Assembly (NCBI RefSeq): GCF_002571225.1
Contig: NZ_NVEC01000035.1
Span: 1 to 64,000 of the forward strand
From: Bacillus sp. AFS059628
Lineage (GTDB): Bacteria; Bacillota; Bacilli; Bacillales; Bacillaceae_G
Reading direction: 5' to 3'
Length of the DNA: 64,000 bases
Shown: in pieces, positions 26,187 to 37,343 of the stretch
How the letters are laid out: each line of letters begins with the position of its first letter
Numbering within the stretch: the first letter of the stretch is position 1
Notes under the pieces: generated by a model
The model's database searches: none
Told to the model about the DNA's origin: nothing
What the model saw: the letters and a program-made list of their open reading frames with translations, nothing else
Position numbers and translations under genes: made by a program

Positions 26187-26361
26187 TCTCTTATCAAGAG
26201 AGGTGGAGGGACTGTGCCCTGTGAAGCCCGGCAACCGTCAACTTATGTTGAAATGGTGCCAATTCCTGCAAAGCAAATGCTTTGAGAGATGAGAGAGAGG
26301 GATAATGTTGTTATATACGCATATAAACCTTTCTGCTTCTCTAAAGCGGAAAGGTTTTTTT
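26187..26361 (+). promoter_or_regulatory. SAM-I (S-box) riboswitch with terminator
   Basis: The S-box consensus is clear: CTTATCAAGAGAGGTGGAGG, then GAAGCCCGGCAACC, GGTGCCAATTCC and AGATGAGAG. The intrinsic terminator is AACCTTTC/GAAAGGTTTTTTT at 26326-26361. S-boxes bind S-adenosylmethionine and end transcription early, so metN-metP-metQ should be expressed only when SAM is low. Confidence 0.95.
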
Positions 26362-26446
26362 GTTGTTTGAATGTGGAGGACATTCAAATAATAAAAGTAG
26401 TGATAGCGGTGGACTACACGCACTAAACATAAAAAATTGCGGAGTC

Positions 26447-26571
26447 GATCAAAAATCTAGCTCCAGCGGCTAGAACAGTCGGTCGTTTCATCCCGTCCTA
26501 TGAGGCAAAAAGCGCCTCTACGTCAGGGATTCCAACGTCCTCTTGTTCTAAACGAGCCGCTTACGCTTTTT
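26447..26571. repeat. Dispersed structured repeat, copy C
   Basis: Matches copy B along its length: CTAGCTCCAGCGGCTAG start, CAGTCGGTCGTTTC, the core GAGGC-AAAAAGC-GCCTC and the end AAACGAGCCGCTTACGCTTTT. It lies between the riboswitch terminator and metN, so it is part of the metN mRNA leader. Confidence 0.88.
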
Positions 26572-26594
26572 ATTAAAAAAAGGGGTGATACACC

Positions 26595-27620
26595 ATGATT
26601 CTATTAGAAAATGTAAAGAAAATATATAAAGCAAAAAGCGGTGATGTCACTGCTGTAGATAACGCCAATTTAAAAATAGACAAAGGTGAAATCTTTGGTG
26701 TTATCGGATATAGTGGCGCTGGGAAAAGTTCTTTAATTAGATTATTCAATCAGTTGGAGAAACCAACTTCTGGCCAAATTACAATTGCAAATCGTGTCAT
26801 TTCAGCCATTACAGGAAGTGAACTTCGTAAGGCAAGGCAAGAAATCGGAATGATTTTTCAACACTTCAACTTACTTTGGTCACGAACTGTACGCGAAAAT
26901 ATCGAGTTCCCGCTTGAAATTGCAGGTGTTGATAAGGCGAAGAGAAGAAAACGCGTGGATGAGTTAATTCATCTTGTTGGATTAGAAGGAAGAGGAGATG
27001 CGTATCCATCTCAGCTGAGCGGAGGACAAAAGCAACGTGTTGGAATTGCAAGAGCATTAGCTAACAATCCGCAAGTGCTTTTATGTGATGAAGCGACGTC
27101 GGCTCTTGATCCAGAAACGACAGATCAAATTTTAGATTTATTATTAGATATTAATAAGCGTCTCGGTTTAACAATTGTACTCATTACACATGAGATGCAC
27201 GTGATTCGAAAGATTTGTAATCGAGTGGCGGTAATGGAAAAAGGAAAGATTGTAGAAACGGGTCCAGTACTTGATGTATTCCGTAATCCACAGCAAGATA
27301 TTACAAAACGATTTGTAAAGCAATTAACAGATTCTGAAGATACAAATGAAACGATTGAAAGTTTAATTGAAAAATATCCAGATGGTAAAGTCGTTCGTTT
27401 GCAGTTTATCGGTGAAGCTGTAGAAAGACCAGTACTTCAAAGATTAATGCAACGTAGTGATATAGAAGTTAGCATTCTGCAAGGAAATATCGCACAAACG
27501 AATGACGGTTCTTACGGTAGTTTAGTTGTTCATTTAAATGGTGAGGAAACAGCGATTCAGCAAGCAATAGAGGGAATACATCAAGATCAAGTAGAGCTGG
27601 AGGTGATTGCACATGGATAA
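26595..27620 (+). CDS. metN: Methionine ABC transporter ATP-binding protein
   Basis: A 341-residue ATPase that powers methionine uptake with MetP and MetQ. Walker A is GYSGAGKSS (38-46), the signature LSGGQKQR, and Walker B VLLCDEATSALD. The C-terminal NIL domain (about 265-338) binds methionine and inhibits transport when the cell is replete. AGGGGTGATACACC precedes the ATG. The gene overlaps metP by 8 nt, giving translational coupling. Transcription is under the upstream SAM riboswitch. Confidence 0.97.
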   Translation: MILLENVKKIYKAKSGDVTAVDNANLKIDKGEIFGVIGYSGAGKSSLIRLFNQLEKPTSGQITIANRVISAITGSELRKARQEIGMIFQHFNLLWSRTVRENIEFPLEIAGVDKAKRRKRVDELIHLVGLEGRGDAYPSQLSGGQKQRVGIARALANNPQVLLCDEATSALDPETTDQILDLLLDINKRLGLTIVLITHEMHVIRKICNRVAVMEKGKIVETGPVLDVFRNPQQDITKRFVKQLTDSEDTNETIESLIEKYPDGKVVRLQFIGEAVERPVLQRLMQRSDIEVSILQGNIAQTNDGSYGSLVVHLNGEETAIQQAIEGIHQDQVELEVIAHG

Positions 27621-28278
27621 GTTACTCACAAATGTCGATTGGAATCAAATGTTAGAAGCAACTGGTGAAACGTTATATATGACGGCAATCGCAGCTCTTG
27701 CCACATTTGTTTTCGGACTCATTTTAGGATTGTTACTCTTTATGACAGCAAAAGATAATTTATGGGAAAACAAGACGGTTAACACAGCGATTGGAGCGTT
27801 CGTAAATATATTCCGTTCGATACCGTTTATTATTTTAATCATTTTATTAATCCCATTTACAAAGATTCTGCTTGGAACAATTCTTGGAGCGAGCGCTGCA
27901 CTTCCAGCTTTAATTATTGGAGCGGCACCGTTTTACGCGAGAATGGTTGAAATCGCACTTCGCGAAATTGATAAAGGTGTAATTGAAGCTTCAAAAGCAA
28001 TGGGAGCAAAAACAAGCACAATTATTTTGAAAGTATTAATTCCAGAATCGTTACCAGCATTAGTATCTGGTATTACGGTTACGACAATTGCTTTAGTAGG
28101 CTATACAGCAATGGCAGGAGTTGTTGGTGCTGGTGGTCTTGGAACACTTGCATATTTAGAAGGATTCCAACGAGGAAATAATGATGTAACGATCATTGCG
28201 ACAATTTGTGTATTACTAGTTGTATTTTTCATTCAGTGGATGGGTGATCGTGTAACGACTCGAATAGATAAACGATAA
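27613..28278 (+). CDS. metP: Methionine ABC transporter permease
   Basis: A 221-residue MetI-type permease with five membrane segments. The ABC-coupling EAA loop reads EIDKGVIEASKAMGAKTSTI. The ATG at 27613 overlaps the metN stop region and has GGAGGTGATTGC upstream; the TTG at 27607 is less likely. Named metP in B. subtilis and metI in E. coli. The metQ gene follows 23 nt later. Confidence 0.95.
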   Translation: MDKLLTNVDWNQMLEATGETLYMTAIAALATFVFGLILGLLLFMTAKDNLWENKTVNTAIGAFVNIFRSIPFIILIILLIPFTKILLGTILGASAALPALIIGAAPFYARMVEIALREIDKGVIEASKAMGAKTSTIILKVLIPESLPALVSGITVTTIALVGYTAMAGVVGAGGLGTLAYLEGFQRGNNDVTIIATICVLLVVFFIQWMGDRVTTRIDKR

Positions 28279-28301
28279 TAAAAAATGGGAGGATATTTCA
28301 A

Positions 28302-29114
28302 ATGAAAAAATTATTACTGACAGCACTTATTTCAACTTCAATTTTTGGGTTAGCAGCTTGTGGCGGGAAAGATAAAGATGAAAAGAAACTTGTTGTGGGG
28401 GCTTCTAACGTACCGCACGCTGAAATTTTAGAAAAGGCAAAACCGTTACTTGAGAAAAAAGGAATTGAATTAGAGGTGAAAAAATTCCAAGATTACGTGT
28501 TGCCAAATAAAGCGTTAGCGGATAAGGAATTAGACGCTAACTACTTTCAGCACATTCCGTATTTAGAAAAAGAAATGAAAGATAAAAAGTATGACTTTGA
28601 AGTAGCAGGAAAGATTCATTTAGAGCCAATTGGTGTATACTCTCAAAAATATAAGAGCTTAAAAGAGCTTCCAGACGGAGCGACAATTATTATGAGTAAT
28701 TCTGTTGCAGACCATGGACGTGGTTTAGCAATTTTACAAAAAGAAGGTATTTTAAAAATTAAAGACGGAGTAGATCCGGTTAAAGCAACTCCGAAAGATA
28801 TTGCGGATAATCCGAAAAACTTAAAATTTAAAACAGATATTGAGCCTGGTTTGTTACCACAAGTGTATAACAATAAAGAAGGCGACGCTGTTTTAATTAA
28901 CTCAAACTATGCAATTGATGCGAAATTAAACCCAGAAAAAGATGCAATTGCAATTGAAAGCAATGATTCACCGTACGCAAACGTAGTAGCTGTTCGTAAA
29001 GGTGATAAAGATAAAAAAGAAATTAAAGAGCTAGTAGAAGTGCTGCATTCAAAAGAAATTGAAGACTTTATTAATAAAGAATATAAAGGGGCAGTTGTTC
29101 CTGTAAAAGAATAA
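28302..29114 (+). CDS. metQ: Methionine-binding lipoprotein
   Basis: A 270-residue NlpA/MetQ-family substrate-binding lipoprotein. The signal LISTSIFGLAACGG ends at lipobox Cys20. The family segments VGASNVPHAEILEKAKPLLE and DANYFQHIPYLEKEM are clear, the latter contributing aromatic residues to the methionine site. GGGAGGATATTTC precedes the ATG. A second, truncated copy of its last 42 codons follows immediately, evidence of a past tandem duplication. Confidence 0.96.
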   Translation: MKKLLLTALISTSIFGLAACGGKDKDEKKLVVGASNVPHAEILEKAKPLLEKKGIELEVKKFQDYVLPNKALADKELDANYFQHIPYLEKEMKDKKYDFEVAGKIHLEPIGVYSQKYKSLKELPDGATIIMSNSVADHGRGLAILQKEGILKIKDGVDPVKATPKDIADNPKNLKFKTDIEPGLLPQVYNNKEGDAVLINSNYAIDAKLNPEKDAIAIESNDSPYANVVAVRKGDKDKKEIKELVEVLHSKEIEDFINKEYKGAVVPVKE

Positions 29115-29242
29115 TTGCGGTTCGTAAAGGTGACGAGAAGAAAAAAGAAATGAAAGAGCTAGTAGAGGTATTGCATTCAAAAGAAATTCAAGATTTTATT
29201 ACTAAAGAATATAAAGATGCTGTACTTTCGGTAAGTGAATAA
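29114..29242 (+). pseudogene. metQ C-terminal remnant
   Basis: A frame reading IAVRKGDEKKKEMKELVEVL and on to KEYKDAVLSVSE-stop closely matches the last 42 residues of metQ (VAVRKGDKDKKEIKELVEVL), but sits in another frame directly after the metQ stop, with no start or ribosome binding site. It is the tail of a second metQ whose body was lost. The transcription terminator follows it, so the operon's original end was probably that of the duplicate. Confidence 0.9.
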
Positions 29243-29250
29243 ATATAAGG

Positions 29251-29283
29251 AAAGGACTGGTAATTTTCCAGTCCTTTTTTCTT
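29251..29283 (+). terminator. Terminator of the met operon
   Basis: AAAGGACTGG and CCAGTCCTTTTTT stem-loop. Confidence 0.92.
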
Positions 29284-29373
29284 TATATAAATAAGAAGAA
29301 AGGTGTATCATATAAGGATGCAAGTGAAATACTTATATACATTTGTGAAAAAATTGTTACTTTTTTTCGTCGT

Positions 29374-29402
29374 TTGCGATATCATTTTATTTGATATAAA
29401 AT
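29374..29402 (+). promoter_or_regulatory. Probable promoter of the suf operon
   Basis: TTGCGA (29374-29379), 17-nt spacer, TAAAAT (29397-29402). Directly downstream are two direct repeats of TGAGAATA (about 29408 and 29419), a possible regulator site. Confidence 0.55.
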
Positions 29403-29480
29403 TAGAATGAGAATAAAATGAGAATATGAACGTTTTAGGAATTTTTAAAATGTATATATAGGATTAATGGAGGTATTGAG

Positions 29481-30266
29481 ATGGCTGGTTCTACATTAAC
29501 GGTTAAAGACTTACACGTATCAATTGATGGCAAAGAAATTTTAAAAGGTGTAAACCTTGAAGTAAAAGGTGGAGAAATCCACGCAATTATGGGACCTAAC
29601 GGAACAGGTAAATCAACTTTATCTTCTGCAATTATGGGTCACCCAAAGTATGAAGTAACAGAAGGTAGCATCATCATCGACGGTGAAGATGTATTAGAAA
29701 TGGAAGTAGACGAGCGCGCGCAAGCAGGTCTATTCCTAGCAATGCAATATCCAAGTGAAATTAGCGGAGTAACAAACGCTGACTTCTTACGTTCTGCAAT
29801 TAACGCACGTCGTGAAGAAGGCGATGAAATTTCTCTTATGAAATTTATCCGTACATTAGATAAAAACATGGAATTCCTAGAAATGGATCCAGAAATGGCA
29901 CAACGTTACTTAAACGAAGGTTTCTCTGGTGGAGAGAAAAAACGTAACGAAATTCTTCAATTAATGATGATTGAGCCAAAAATCGCAATCTTAGACGAAA
30001 TCGACTCAGGTCTTGATATCGATGCATTAAAAGTTGTATCTAAAGGTATTAACGAAATGCGCGGCGAAGAGTTCGGTTGCCTAATGATTACGCATTACCA
30101 ACGTTTATTAAACTACATCACTCCAGACTTCGTTCACGTTATGATGAACGGTCGTATCGTTAAATCTGGTGGTCCTGAGCTTGCACAACGTCTAGAAGCT
30201 GAAGGTTATGACTGGATTAAAAAAGAATTAGGTATTGAAGACGAAACAACAGAGCAAGAAGCGTAA
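29481..30266 (+). CDS. sufC: Fe-S cluster assembly ATPase SufC
   Basis: A 261-residue ABC-type ATPase that forms the SufBCD scaffold complex for Fe-S cluster assembly. Walker A is GPNGTGKST, the Q-loop YPSEISGV, the signature FSGGEKKRNEIL and Walker B IAILDEIDSGLD, all typical of SufC. AATGGAGGTATTGAG precedes the ATG. It is first of sufC-D-S-U-B, the main and essential cluster assembly route in Bacillus. Codon use resembles highly expressed genes. Confidence 0.97.
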   Translation: MAGSTLTVKDLHVSIDGKEILKGVNLEVKGGEIHAIMGPNGTGKSTLSSAIMGHPKYEVTEGSIIIDGEDVLEMEVDERAQAGLFLAMQYPSEISGVTNADFLRSAINARREEGDEISLMKFIRTLDKNMEFLEMDPEMAQRYLNEGFSGGEKKRNEILQLMMIEPKIAILDEIDSGLDIDALKVVSKGINEMRGEEFGCLMITHYQRLLNYITPDFVHVMMNGRIVKSGGPELAQRLEAEGYDWIKKELGIEDETTEQEA

Positions 30267-30281
30267 GAGAGGAGCATAAAC

Positions 30282-33215
<2,934 letters not shown>

Positions 33216-33264
33216 TGTTTAAAGGTTCCTAAAAACGAGGTTATCTAAGGAGGGACACACCAAC

Positions 33265-34662
33265 ATGGCGAAGCAACTGCCAGATATCGGCGATTATAAA
33301 TATGGTTTCAAAGACAAAGACGTTTCGATTTTCCGTGCTGGACGCGGTTTAACAAAAGAGATCGTTGAAGAGATTTCACGTATGAAAGAAGAACCACAGT
33401 GGATGTTAGACTTCCGTTTAAAATCACTGGATAAGTTCTATGAAATGCCAATGCCACAATGGGGCGGCGACTTAAACGACTTAGATTTCGATGAAATTAC
33501 GTACTACGTAAAACCATCTGAGAAATCTGAGAAGTCTTGGGATGAAGTACCTGATGAAATTAAAGCGACATTTGATAAATTAGGTATTCCAGAAGCTGAG
33601 CAAAAATATTTAGCTGGTGTATCTGCACAGTACGAATCTGAAGTTGTATACCACAACATGAAAGAAGACCTAGAAGCTCTAGGAATCGTCTTCAAAGATA
33701 CAGATAGCGCATTAAAAGAGAACGAAGATATTTTCCGTGAGCATTTCGGAAAAGTAATTCCACCAACAGACAACAAATTCTCTGCATTAAACTCTGCAGT
33801 TTGGTCTGGTGGATCATTCATCTACGTTCCAAAGGGTGTGAAAGTTGATACACCACTTCAAGCGTATTTCCGTATTAACTCTGAAAATATGGGACAATTC
33901 GAGCGTACGCTTATCATCGTAGACGAAGGCGCACATGTACACTACGTAGAAGGTTGTACAGCACCTGTTTACACGACTAACTCACTTCACAGTGCGGTAG
34001 TAGAAATCATCATTAAGAAAGATGCATATTGCCGTTATACAACAATCCAAAACTGGGCGAACAACGTATACAACCTAGTTACAAAACGTGCGGTTTGTGA
34101 AGAAAACGCAACGATGGAATGGATTGACGGTAACATCGGATCTAAATTAACGATGAAATATCCAGCAGTTATCTTAAAAGGCGAAGGCGCTCGTGGTTTA
34201 ACATTATCTATCGCGATTGCTGGTAAAGGCCAACACCAAGATGCTGGTGCGAAAATGATTCACTTAGCACCAAACACGTCTTCAACAATCGTTTCTAAAT
34301 CGATTGCGAAGCATGGTGGTAAAGTAACTTACCGTGGTATCGTACACTTCGGACCAAAAGCGAAAAACTCTCGCTCTAACATCGAGTGTGACACGTTAAT
34401 CATGGATAACCAATCTACATCAGATACAATTCCTTATAACGAAATCAAAAACGATTACGTTTCACTTGAGCACGAAGCAAAAGTATCAAAAGTATCAGAA
34501 GAACAATTATTCTACCTAATGAGCCGCGGTATTTCTGAGCAAGAAGCTACAGAAATGATCGTAATGGGCTTCATCGAGCCATTCACTCGCGAACTTCCAA
34601 TGGAATACGCAGTTGAAATGAACCGCCTGATCAAGTTTGAGATGGAAGGTTCTATCGGTTAA
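33265..34662 (+). CDS. sufB: Fe-S cluster assembly protein SufB
   Basis: A 465-residue scaffold core subunit. Family segments include [43 protein letters not shown] (conserved Cys), and [20 protein letters not shown]. It forms the cluster-binding complex with SufC and SufD. A 49-nt gap after sufU includes AAGGAGGGACACACC before the ATG. It closes the operon and is followed by a GC-rich terminator. Confidence 0.97.
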   Translation: MAKQLPDIGDYKYGFKDKDVSIFRAGRGLTKEIVEEISRMKEEPQWMLDFRLKSLDKFYEMPMPQWGGDLNDLDFDEITYYVKPSEKSEKSWDEVPDEIKATFDKLGIPEAEQKYLAGVSAQYESEVVYHNMKEDLEALGIVFKDTDSALKENEDIFREHFGKVIPPTDNKFSALNSAVWSGGSFIYVPKGVKVDTPLQAYFRINSENMGQFERTLIIVDEGAHVHYVEGCTAPVYTTNSLHSAVVEIIIKKDAYCRYTTIQNWANNVYNLVTKRAVCEENATMEWIDGNIGSKLTMKYPAVILKGEGARGLTLSIAIAGKGQHQDAGAKMIHLAPNTSSTIVSKSIAKHGGKVTYRGIVHFGPKAKNSRSNIECDTLIMDNQSTSDTIPYNEIKNDYVSLEHEAKVSKVSEEQLFYLMSRGISEQEATEMIVMGFIEPFTRELPMEYAVEMNRLIKFEMEGSIG

Positions 34663-34675
34663 TATAAGTATGAAG

Positions 34676-34706
34676 AAAGCGCCCTGCTGTGCAGGGCGCT
34701 TTTTTA
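34676..34706 (+). terminator. Terminator of the suf operon
   Basis: AAAGCGCCCTG and CAGGGCGCTTTTTT with a CTGTG-type loop. Confidence 0.95.
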
Positions 34707-34749
34707 TGTTGTGCTTGGTTGGAATCAGTTTATAGGTCAGTTCAGGCTA

Positions 34750-34785
34750 GGGCAGGCTGGCTGGCTGGGATACCCAGCCAGGTGT
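34750..34785. repeat. GC-rich hairpin
   Basis: GGCTGGCTGG and CCAGCCAGG pair around GATAC; tandem GGCT units lie on the left arm. It begins a 360-nt gene-free stretch. Confidence 0.6.
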
Positions 34786-34791
34786 TTAGTT

Positions 34792-34856
34792 AAATATATC
34801 AGCGATTATTTCAATATATCGACGATTCGACAAGGAATATCGACTTATCGACAAAG
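34792..34856 (-). repeat. TATATCGA-type repeat, copy 1
   Basis: Units with AATATATC...CGATT recur with a 20-nt step (TATATC ends at 34800 and 34820). The reverse complement, running from TAAGTCGATATTCCTTGTCG, matches 61630-61690 closely. Confidence 0.8.
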
Positions 34857-34906
34857 TAAGACAAAAGAAATTCTTCATATACCCCCGCAACATAAAGTGA
34901 AACTTT

Positions 34907-34939
34907 AATCAGTGGGGGGGGGTCATTCCCCACTGATTA
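34907..34939. repeat. Hairpin with long G tract
   Basis: AATCAGTGGGG and CCCCACTGATT are perfectly paired; the left arm continues into a tract of ten Gs, prone to slippage. Confidence 0.75.
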
Positions 34940-34944
34940 TTAGT

Positions 34945-35044
34945 TGAACCAATCGGGCTTTTACGAGCAGCCCGACCCCCACCTCACTTCTTTGCTTTCG
35001 CTGAATTTTGAGGTGGGGGTCTTACTGCTCGTTAAATGCGGGAT
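34945..35044. repeat. Dispersed hairpin repeat, copy 2
   Basis: Same element as at 1-93: ACGAGCAG...CTGCTCGT outer stem, GACCCCCACCTCA/TGAGGTGGGGGTC inner stem, loop CTTCTTTGCTTTCGCTGAAT. Confidence 0.85.
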
Positions 35045-35070
35045 AAAAATAGAGCTAACGATAACTAGCT

Positions 35071-35328
35071 CTAAAATCCGAATCCTACAAATATAAAAGG
35101 AATACCTATTAATACAAAGAGAATTAATAGAAGTAAGATAAAGATACCAGCAAATCTCAATTTGCTAGCTTCGTTTTTAGATATTGCAACCATGCTAAAC
35201 ATGAAGCCGAGAATAACGGGAGGGAAGCTAATAAATAGATATAGATTCGGTAAGTAAAGTACGGAAGCGATAAATAAAATGCTTCCTACTAATGAAAACA
35301 CGAGTGAGAGTAAGCTATAAAGTTTAAT
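35071..35328 (-). CDS. Small membrane protein, probable ATT start
   Basis: About 85 residues with three hydrophobic segments (KLYSLLSLVFSLVGSILFIA; LYLFISFPPVILGFMFSMVA; FILLLLILFVLIGIPFIFVG). The pattern with SKNEASK between helices recalls DUF4190-like proteins. A perfect TATAGGAGGTG site lies 7 nt before an ATT codon at 35328, with no ATG, GTG or TTG at proper distance. The open frame continues to an ATG at 35400 without a site. I favour initiation at ATT, or a gene that has lost its ATG by a point change. Confidence 0.6.
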   Translation of the reverse strand: MKLYSLLSLVFSLVGSILFIASVLYLPNLYLFISFPPVILGFMFSMVAISKNEASKLRFAGIFILLLLILFVLIGIPFIFVGFGF

Positions 35329-35506
35329 AAGAACACCTCCTATATAGATGATAATGCAGAAAAATTTATATGAAAAGGGCAATCTTTTGCTTTTTCTCAT
35401 AATGCGAGTACAATGTAAAATAGCAAGAAAAGACGAAAAGTATTTACAGGATTATTGCGTACGCATAGCGTAAATGGCAGTAAGGAACTGAGGGGAGGTT
35501 TTTTCT

Positions 35507-36922
35507 CTGAATATAAATAAAGAAACAATCATCCATCTTTATCATACAAACGATATACATAGTCATTTTGAAAATTGGCCGCAAATTTCTCGGTTTGTAC
35601 AAGGGGAGAAAAAGCGAAGACAGGAAGCGGGAGAGACCGTTTTGACGGTTGATATCGGCGATCATGTGGATCGTTTTCATAGTATTTCGGAAGCGACGAA
35701 TGGACTTGGCAATACGAAGCTTTTGAATGAGGCTTTATATGATTATGTAACGATCGGAAATAATGAAGGAATTACGTTAGCGAAGGAGCATTTGAATCGT
35801 CTATATGATGATGCTGGATTTGAGGTGCTCGTCGCGAATTTATTTGAAAAAGAAGGTGTACGTCCAGAGTGGGCAAAGCCTTATAAATTACATACAACGA
35901 CAGATGGGATTACGATTGCTTTTATCGGGTTAACGGTAGCTTATCCAGAGTTTTACCATATGCTCGATTGGCATATTGAAGATCCGCTTATCCATTTAGA
36001 GTCTATTTTAGAAGAAGTGCGAGATGAGGCTCATATTACAGTTGTCCTTTCTCACCTTGGAAAAAGCATGGATGAGTATATGGCGGAGCATTATGATGTA
36101 GATGTTATTTTAGGGGCACATACGCATCATTTATTTGAGCGAGGCGTTCTTATGAATAATACGTTACTTTGTTGTTGTGAAAAGTGGGGACGTTACGTTG
36201 GGCACGTTCAGCTTACTGTGGATAAAGAGACGAAGAAGCTGTTGAAAAAGGACGGTAGGGCAATTAAGACAGAACGTTTAGGTGCTTATAGCAAACCGTT
36301 ATCCACAATTGAATTGCTGCAGGAAGAAAGTAAACAGATTATGGCAGAGCCTGTCGTTCATGTAAAGGAATCATTACCAGTCGATTGGTTTCAGGAGACA
36401 GCATTTTCGCACATGCTAGCAAATGCGCTGAAAACGTGGTGCGGTGCAGAGATTGGAATGGTGAACGCGGGTGTACTTCTGGAAGGATTAGAAGAAGGTG
36501 TTGTGACGCGCGGAGATATTCACAGAATTTGTCCACATCCAATTAATCCATGTTTATTAAAAGTGCCGGGGAAAACGTTACGAGAAGTTATTTTGAAAGC
36601 ACGTCGCCCGAATATGGAGAACCTTGAGGTAAAAGGATTCGGATTTCGCGGGAAAGTGATGGGGAAAATGATTTACGCTGGTGTCGAAGTCATTCCAGAT
36701 ACGATTCCTGGAAATAAAATCTTACTCGAAGATGTATTGATTAACGGGGAATCGCTGGAATTAGATCGTATATATACAGTAGGAACGATTGATATGTTTA
36801 CATTTGGCTACTTATACCCAGAGCTATCCACACTTTCTGACAAACAATATTATATGCCAGAACTACTTAGAGATGTGTTAACAGACATGTTAATAACTTA
36901 TACATCTTCCGTCAAACTATAG
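35507..36922 (+). CDS. yunD: YunD 5'-nucleotidase/phosphodiesterase, probable CTG start
   Basis: About 471 residues of the bifunctional UDP-sugar hydrolase/5'-nucleotidase family. The N-terminal metallophosphatase domain begins IIHLYHTNDIHSHFENWPQI and includes VDIGDHVD, IGNNEG, VVLSHLG and GAHTHH metal ligands. The C-terminal nucleotidase domain covers about 250-460. The metal motifs lie upstream of the first conventional in-frame start (TTG at 35642), so translation must begin earlier. The only candidate behind AGGGGAGG (35491-35498) is CTG at 35507, spacing 8 nt. No signal peptide, so likely cytoplasmic. Confidence 0.88.
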   Translation: MNINKETIIHLYHTNDIHSHFENWPQISRFVQGEKKRRQEAGETVLTVDIGDHVDRFHSISEATNGLGNTKLLNEALYDYVTIGNNEGITLAKEHLNRLYDDAGFEVLVANLFEKEGVRPEWAKPYKLHTTTDGITIAFIGLTVAYPEFYHMLDWHIEDPLIHLESILEEVRDEAHITVVLSHLGKSMDEYMAEHYDVDVILGAHTHHLFERGVLMNNTLLCCCEKWGRYVGHVQLTVDKETKKLLKKDGRAIKTERLGAYSKPLSTIELLQEESKQIMAEPVVHVKESLPVDWFQETAFSHMLANALKTWCGAEIGMVNAGVLLEGLEEGVVTRGDIHRICPHPINPCLLKVPGKTLREVILKARRPNMENLEVKGFGFRGKVMGKMIYAGVEVIPDTIPGNKILLEDVLINGESLELDRIYTVGTIDMFTFGYLYPELSTLSDKQYYMPELLRDVLTDMLITYTSSVKL

Positions 36923-36986
36923 GCTAGTTAACTTGTAACACTCATTTTTCTCTGTCATACAGATAAGAAAGAGAGGAGTGTGAACT

Positions 36987-37289
36987 ATGGTTAATGTGGA
37001 GCCAATTATAATCGATAATTATACGTTTATTGCGGTTAGCGTCAAACTTCCAAAGACAAATTTGCTAGCTGTAATGAGCGATAAAGGATATATTATGTGC
37101 GGTGCATTAGATGTAGGTCTTTTAAATGAGAAGTTAGGGGATCGAGGAATTATTGCTGGCCGCGCGGTTGGTGTAAGAACGATTGAACAACTTCTTGAAG
37201 CACCGCTAGAATCAGTAACGATTGAAGCTGAAGCTTTAGGTATTACGGCCGGCACAATCGGAAAAGAAGCATTATTAAAAATGAGATAA
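36987..37289 (+). CDS. yunC: YunC family protein (DUF1805)
   Basis: A 100-residue conserved protein, matching YunC: VEPIIIDNYTFIAVSVKLPK, then GYIMCGALDVGLLNEKLGDRGIIAGRAVGVRTIEQLL. One conserved Cys (about residue 33) stands in a glycine-rich turn. Its function is unknown. AGAGAGGAGTG precedes the ATG. It is 64 nt after yunD in the same direction and shares its neighbourhood with yunB and lytH as in B. subtilis. Confidence 0.85.
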   Translation: MVNVEPIIIDNYTFIAVSVKLPKTNLLAVMSDKGYIMCGALDVGLLNEKLGDRGIIAGRAVGVRTIEQLLEAPLESVTIEAEALGITAGTIGKEALLKMR

Positions 37290-37300
37290 GCATATATCGT

Positions 37301-37343
37301 CCCTCCTTCTTGCATAGAAATGATATAAGAAGGAGGGTTTTTT
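37301..37343 (+). terminator. Terminator after yunC, includes yunB RBS
   Basis: CCCTCCTTCTT (37301-37311) and AAGAAGGAGGG (37327-37337), then TTTTTT. The right arm contains the yunB Shine-Dalgarno GGAGG and the T run leads into the yunB ATG at 37344. Confidence 0.9.

Noticed and set aside
29400-29432. Fur or PerR box before suf
   Set aside because: TGAGAATA repeats are direct, not the inverted 7-1-7 arrangement, so I list them only as an unknown repeat.
34711-34908. 65-codon open frame after the suf terminator
   Set aside because: It runs through two repeats, has no ribosome binding site and shows repeat-driven composition.
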